Positions 6,506 to 9,942 of a stretch of DNA of 9,942 nucleotides are shown here, piece after piece. Made by a program: the position numbers and the translations under genes. The stretch lies in contig JAHWKH010000058.1 in the NCBI GenBank assembly GCA_019347995.1, positions 1 through 9,942 on the forward strand. The letters are read 5' to 3'. Origin of the DNA: Gemmatimonadota bacterium. GTDB taxonomy: Bacteria > Gemmatimonadota > Gemmatimonadetes > Longimicrobiales > UBA6960. Position 1 is the stretch's first letter. Each line of letters starts with the position of its first letter. The notes beneath the pieces are model-generated. The model was given only the letters and a program-made list of their open reading frames with translations, had not been told where the DNA came from and did not search any database.

Positions 6506-8976
6506 CGCTGCCTCCCGTCCTCTCGGGTCTGCCGTGCCTCTCCGGACCCGGCGGCCGTCGCGGCCGCCTCGGCCCGCTGCATGCGGAACTGATCGCTCTC
6601 CACGATGCCCAGCACGAACGCCGACATGCGGAATCCCTCGTCCTCGGCCCTGCGGGCCACGGCGCGCACGGCGGGCTTGTCGAGGGGCTCGATGCGCCGG
6701 CCGAGGGCGTACGCCATCAGGTTCTCGGTGAACGTGCGCACCAGGGGAACGGGCCGCCGCAGCAGGGCCCGGCGCAGGTCGGCCGGCGTCTCCACGGCGG
6801 TGCCGTCGTAGAACGTGCCGCGGGTGTCCAGCGGCACGCCGTTCTCCCGGACCCGCCACTTCCCCGTCACGTCGAAGTTGTCCAGGGCCAGGCCGATGGG
6901 GTCCATGAAGCGGTGGCACGAGTTGCAGGTGGGGCTCGCCGCGTGCATCTCCATGCGCTCGCGGGTGGTCAGCACGCGCCCCTCGCTCACCTCCTCCGTC
7001 TCCTCGAGGTCGGGCACCCCCGGCGGAGGCGGGGGCGGCGGCGTGCCCATGAGCACCTCCATGACCCACTTCCCGCGCAGCACCGGCGAGGTGCGGTTGG
7101 CGTGGGAGGTCAGGACCAGCACGCTGCCGTGTCCGAGGACGCCGGCGCGGCGGTCGTCGGGATACGACACCCTGCGGAAGTCGTCGCCGACCACGCCCGG
7201 AATGCCGTAGTGCCGCGCAAGCCGCTCGTCCACGAACGTGTAGTCGGCGGTGAGGAGGTCGAAGAAGCTGCCGTCCTCCTGGACCAGGTGGTGGAAGAAC
7301 AGCTCGGTCTCCCGGCGCATGGCCTCGGCGAGCTGGAGGTCGTAGTCGGGATATTCCAGCGCGTCGGGGTGGATCTTCTCCAGGTCCTGGAGCCGGAGCC
7401 ACTGGGCGGCGAAGCGCGTGGCCAGCGCCTCGGCGCGGGGGTCGGCCAGCATGCGGCGCGTCTGCCTGCGCAGCTCGTCCTCGTCGGAGAGGTCGCCCTC
7501 GCGGGCCAGCTCCAGCAGCTCCGCGTCGGGCGGCGCGCCCCACAGGAAGTAGGAGAGCCGCGACGCCAGGTCGGCGTCCGAGACCGGATAGCTGCGGCCC
7601 GGGCGGGCGCTCTCCGGGAACTCCTCGAAGCGGAAGATGAAGTGCGGGCTCGCCAGGATGGCGTTGAGCCCCGCCCGCACGCCGTTCTCGAAGCCACCCT
7701 CCGCCTCGCCCCGCTCGTAGAACGCCATGAGCGCGTCGATGTCGTCGGCGGCGAGAGGCCGCCGGTACGCCCGCGTCGCGAGCCGCGAGAGGATGTCGCG
7801 GGCGCAGGGGCGGGCTTCGTCGCGGGACACCGGCCGGCACGTGAAGATCCGACGGCGGGTCGGCGTCTCGGAGACGCCGGTCACGTCGGAGGGCCCGGTG
7901 ACGAACAGCTCCCGCAGATGCGTCTCGGTGGTGATCCCGTACTCCTGGCCGATCTGCGTGTCGGCGATGGAGTGCTCCATGGGCTCGAAGTTGTCGTTCA
8001 CCGGCCCCTCGAAGGTCCTCACGAAGGCCGCCGACACCCGGTGCGGCCCCGCCGCCACGCGGATGGGGCCGGTCCTGTAGGTGAGCCCGTCGGGGTCCGA
8101 GTCGGTGGACCAGCGATCGATGGGAAGGAGCGCGGCGCGGGCCCCGTCGATGGACAGCTCGATGCTCTCGTCGAAGGGAGCGGCCCGGCCGTAGTTCTCG
8201 CCGTCGGGGCTCGGCTGGAACTCCATGGAGAACACGTAGCTGCCGTCGGCCGGGAAGTGGTGCACCACGGAGATCCCTCCGCGGGTCCCCCGGGGCGCCC
8301 CGGGCACGCGCTCCCGCTGCGATGCCAGGCGCGGGACCTTCCAGGAGACCGTCGTCTCGCTCACGTCGGGGTAGCCGACCGCCAGCCGGCTGATCTCGGC
8401 CGCCGCCCCGAGGTAGGCGTCCAGGAGCGTCGGCGACGGCATCTGCACGTCGGCGATGTTGTCGAAGTTCGCGCTCTTGGTGTCCAGGGGCAGCCAGGCG
8501 CCGGCATCCACGTCCATGCCCAGCAGGTCGAAGACCGAGCGCTCGTACTCGGCGCGGTTCAGCCGCTGGAACACCCGGCGGCCGGGATCGGGCCGCTCGC
8601 GGGCGGCGGCGTCCAGGCGGTCCTCCAGCGTCTCCACCAGGCTCAGGAGGGTGTCGGGGCCCGGGCGGCGCGCGCCGGGCGGAGGCATCATCCCGGCCCG
8701 CAGCTTCACCACCATCCGCTCCGCCACGGGCGCCCTCTCGGGGGCCGTGGCCACGTCGAACGTCTCCAGGGAGAGGTTGCCCGTGAGGCGGCGGTCGTTG
8801 TGGCAGCCGACGCAGTATTCCTGGACCACGTCCGTGAGGTCGGCGGCGGAGGGTGGGCCGGCGGCGACGGTCGGGTGGGGGTCCCGATCGGCCGCGGGCG
8901 GGGCGACGACGGTCACGGCGCCGGCCACCACGAGCAGGGTGCCGGAAACCGCCGCGCTCGCGACGAGTCGCATCAT
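6502..8976 (-). CDS. Di-haem DUF1587/DUF1592/DUF1588/DUF1585 cytochrome-like exported protein
   Basis: This 824-residue protein has a signal peptide (about 1-26) and the domain order of the DUF1592 family. A first haem site CVGCH (55-59) with the nearby RAGMMPPPG, whose Met could be the axial ligand, forms a PSCyt1-like domain. DUF1587 follows (FQRLNRAEYERSVFDLLGM, 136-154), then a beta-rich segment (about 235-330) resembling a carbohydrate-binding or PA14-like fold. Next come a DUF1595-like part (RLATRAYRRPL, 398-408), DUF1592 (LNAILASPHFIFRFE, 437-451; LASRLSYFLWG, 470-480) and DUF1588 (GHGSVLVLTSHANRTSPVLRG). Seven prolines (646-652) precede a second haem site CNSCH (684-688), followed by DUF1585 (ENLMAYALGRRIEP). 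Cys380 and Cys391 may form a disulphide. It is presumably a periplasmic c-type electron-transfer or oxidising protein; its substrate is unknown. RBS AAGGAG lies 8 nt before the first of two adjacent ATGs. It is first in the operon and overlaps DUF1552 by 4 bp. Confidence 0.94.
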   Translation of the reverse strand: MMRLVASAAVSGTLLVVAGAVTVVAPPAADRDPHPTVAAGPPSAADLTDVVQEYCVGCHNDRRLTGNLSLETFDVATAPERAPVAERMVVKLRAGMMPPPGARRPGPDTLLSLVETLEDRLDAAARERPDPGRRVFQRLNRAEYERSVFDLLGMDVDAGAWLPLDTKSANFDNIADVQMPSPTLLDAYLGAAAEISRLAVGYPDVSETTVSWKVPRLASQRERVPGAPRGTRGGISVVHHFPADGSYVFSMEFQPSPDGENYGRAAPFDESIELSIDGARAALLPIDRWSTDSDPDGLTYRTGPIRVAAGPHRVSAAFVRTFEGPVNDNFEPMEHSIADTQIGQEYGITTETHLRELFVTGPSDVTGVSETPTRRRIFTCRPVSRDEARPCARDILSRLATRAYRRPLAADDIDALMAFYERGEAEGGFENGVRAGLNAILASPHFIFRFEEFPESARPGRSYPVSDADLASRLSYFLWGAPPDAELLELAREGDLSDEDELRRQTRRMLADPRAEALATRFAAQWLRLQDLEKIHPDALEYPDYDLQLAEAMRRETELFFHHLVQEDGSFFDLLTADYTFVDERLARHYGIPGVVGDDFRRVSYPDDRRAGVLGHGSVLVLTSHANRTSPVLRGKWVMEVLMGTPPPPPPPGVPDLEETEEVSEGRVLTTRERMEMHAASPTCNSCHRFMDPIGLALDNFDVTGKWRVRENGVPLDTRGTFYDGTAVETPADLRRALLRRPVPLVRTFTENLMAYALGRRIEPLDKPAVRAVARRAEDEGFRMSAFVLGIVESDQFRMQRAEAAATAAGSGEARQTREDGRQR

Positions 8977-8984
8977 GGCACCGT

Positions 8985-8990
8985 CTCCTT
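8985..8990 (-). promoter_or_regulatory. Ribosome binding site of the DUF1592 gene
   Basis: AAGGAG on the minus strand lies 8 nt before the ATG at 8976. It supports the first of the two consecutive ATG codons as the start. Confidence 0.75.
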
Positions 8991-9222
8991 GGGGTGTTCC
9001 GCCGGGGCCAGGGTCCCTCGGCCGCCGGCGAGGCTGTGCAGGTGCATCGTGACGCTATGTGGAAGCCGGACGGGTCCGGACTGTCGTTTCGGGTCTTCGA
9101 AGGCTAGGTACGGCCCTGGCCGGTGGCAAGCCGGCGGAGCCGCCTCGAGAGCGTCGCCCGCGGGCTCCGGCGACACCCCGGCGGGGCTTTCGGGTTAGAT
9201 TGAGGGACCCCGAGCCCCTCGC

Positions 9223-9227
9223 AGGAG
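9223..9227 (+). promoter_or_regulatory. Ribosome binding site of the NfeD-type gene
   Basis: AGGAG lies 8 nt before the ATG at 9236-9238, favouring this start over the in-frame ATG four codons later. Confidence 0.7.
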
Positions 9228-9235
9228 TCCCCGCC

Positions 9236-9942
9236 ATGACACGTTCCATGGCCGCCGCCATCCCAGGCTTGCTGATGGCCGCGTTCCTGGCCGTCCCCGC
9301 GGATGCCGCGGGGCAGACGCCCGCCGGCGGCCCGGGGCCCGTGTACCGGGTGCCGGTCACCGGAGTGGTGGAGCTGGGGCTCGCGCCGTTCATCGAGCGC
9401 AGCATCCGCGAGGCCGAGGCCGACGGGGCCGCCGCGGTGATCCTGGACATGGACACGCCCGGCGGGAGGGTCGACGCCGCCGAGCGCATCGCCGACGCCG
9501 TCAACGACGCCTCCGTCCCCGTCTATACCTTCGTGAACCGCCGGGCCTTCTCCGCCGGCGCGCTCATCGCGCTGGCCAGCCACGGGATCTACATGCGCTC
9601 CGGCTCGGTCATGGGCGCGGCGACGCCCGTCTCGGGCGCCGGCGAGACGGCGCCGGAGAAGATCGTCTCCGCCATGCGCAGCTCCATGCGCGCGCTGGCC
9701 GAGGCCCGGGGGCTGGACCCCCGGGTGGCCGAGGCCATGGTCGACGAGGACATCGCCATCGAAGGCGTGGTGGAGGAAGGAAAGCTCCTGACGCTCACCA
9801 CCAGCGAGGCGGTGGCGCTGGGCTATGCCGTCGAGGCCGACGATTGGGACGCCCTCATGCGAGCCATCGGTGCCGCCGACGCCCCGGTGCGTGACATGGA
9901 GGTGAACTGGGCCGAGCGCCTGGTCCGCCTGGTGACGCACCC
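9236..9942 (+). CDS. NfeD-family membrane serine protease (ClpP class), N-terminal protease part; truncated by the window edge
   Basis: The frame stays open for 235 codons to the right edge. A signal peptide or anchor (about residues 1-26) is followed by a ClpP-like domain as in NfeD1b/1510-N membrane proteases. AAVILDMDTPGGRVDAAERI (66-85) supplies the glycine-rich oxyanion-hole region. S106 in NRRAFSAGALIALASHGIYM is the expected nucleophile, and GSVMGAATPVSG (123-134) is a family block. K142 (APEKIV) is a candidate general base of the Ser-Lys dyad, judged by position only. The later block GLDPRVAEAMVD (159-170) and the ALGYAVEA segment are also typical. Full-length relatives continue with several membrane helices and an OB-fold NfeD domain, which would lie past the edge. 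The family degrades membrane proteins and works with stomatin-like partners; a stomatin gene may follow downstream but cannot be seen. The gene is divergent from the DUF1592 operon. Confidence 0.9.
   Translation, partial: MTRSMAAAIPGLLMAAFLAVPADAAGQTPAGGPGPVYRVPVTGVVELGLAPFIERSIREAEADGAAAVILDMDTPGGRVDAAERIADAVNDASVPVYTFVNRRAFSAGALIALASHGIYMRSGSVMGAATPVSGAGETAPEKIVSAMRSSMRALAEARGLDPRVAEAMVDEDIAIEGVVEEGKLLTLTTSEAVALGYAVEADDWDALMRAIGAADAPVRDMEVNWAERLVRLVTH

Larger units (their letters stand above)
8977..9235. promoter_or_regulatory. Divergent intergenic region upstream of the DUF1592 operon and the NfeD-type gene
   Basis: The 259-nt gap lies between two divergent starts and should carry promoters for both. 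On the minus strand AAGGAG (8985-8990) is the RBS of the DUF1592 gene. On the plus strand AGGAG (9223-9227) serves the gene at 9236. A perfect inverted repeat CCGGAC-GG-GTCCGG occupies 9066-9079 and an 8-bp palindrome CTTCGAAG lies at 9095-9102; either could bind a regulator. TTAGATT at 9195-9201 is a weak -10-like candidate on the plus strand. No credible small gene or RNA is seen. Promoter and operator calls are inference. Confidence 0.4.

Noticed and set aside
7024..7044. G/C-rich low-complexity run as a regulatory or repeat element
   Set aside because: It encodes the seven-proline linker before the DUF1588/second-haem region, a usual feature of DUF1592-type proteins.
6506..7840. 445-codon upstream extension of the DUF1552 frame
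   Set aside because: It overlaps the DUF1592 coding frame, which has haem motifs and full domain content. The true start at 6505 has an RBS, a Tat signal and an ATGA overlap.
8973..9176. Possible 67-residue gene on the minus strand in the intergenic region
   Set aside because: It has no RBS-supported start or recognisable motif, and it ends overlapping the DUF1592 start; more likely an untranslated leader.
6913..9198. 761-residue open frame on the plus strand
   Set aside because: It lies antisense to the DUF1592 gene, is rich in G, R, H, V and A, and shows no recognisable motif; long shadow frames are expected at this GC content.

Overview
The window is a high-GC (visibly about 70%) stretch that looks like an environmental bacterial contig. 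The gene families fit Gemmatimonadota or a relative: a TolB-like/amidohydrolase-type protein, DUF1592 and DUF1552 planctomycete-type exported proteins, a secreted ankyrin protein and an NfeD-type protease. That assignment is an inference from gene content, not a marker-gene result. The first 14 bases match the 3' end of an Illumina adapter, so the left end is a library artefact rather than genome.

Layout. Bases 15-310 (minus) hold the N-terminus of an exported beta-propeller protein, cut by the contig end. Bases 311-429 are a short divergent promoter region, followed by a complete ilvD (430-2106, plus; dihydroxy-acid dehydratase of valine/isoleucine synthesis). ilvD runs tail-to-tail into, and overlaps by 14 bp, a four-gene minus-strand block (8976 down to 2093). 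In transcription order the block is: a di-haem DUF1592-type cytochrome (8976-6502), a Tat-exported DUF1552/HXXSHH protein (6505-5120), a secreted ankyrin-repeat protein (5090-3247, broken by a 5-bp tandem duplication at 4022-4031), and a TakP-like 2-oxoacid TRAP binding lipoprotein (about 3250-2093). A divergent intergenic region (8977-9235) separates this block from a partial NfeD/ClpP-class membrane serine protease (9236 to the right edge, plus).

How the genes may work together. The four minus-strand genes are tightly packed: an ATGA overlap, a 29-nt gap, then an apparent CTGA overlap. They are probably one transcript. All four products carry export signals, so this looks like a cell-envelope module: a di-haem cytochrome with partner HXXSHH and ankyrin proteins, ending in an orphan 2-oxoacid-binding lipoprotein without its TRAP membrane subunits nearby. 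The biochemical role of the DUF1592/DUF1552 pair is not established, and the link to 2-oxoacids is inferred from gene order alone. ilvD, whose products are branched-chain 2-oxoacids, lies next to the binding protein, but on the opposite strand.

The most notable points are the adapter remnant, the ankyrin frameshift, the missing canonical start codon of the TRAP binding protein, and the mixed four-gene envelope operon. I saw no RNA genes, CRISPR arrays, insertion sequences or convincing terminators.
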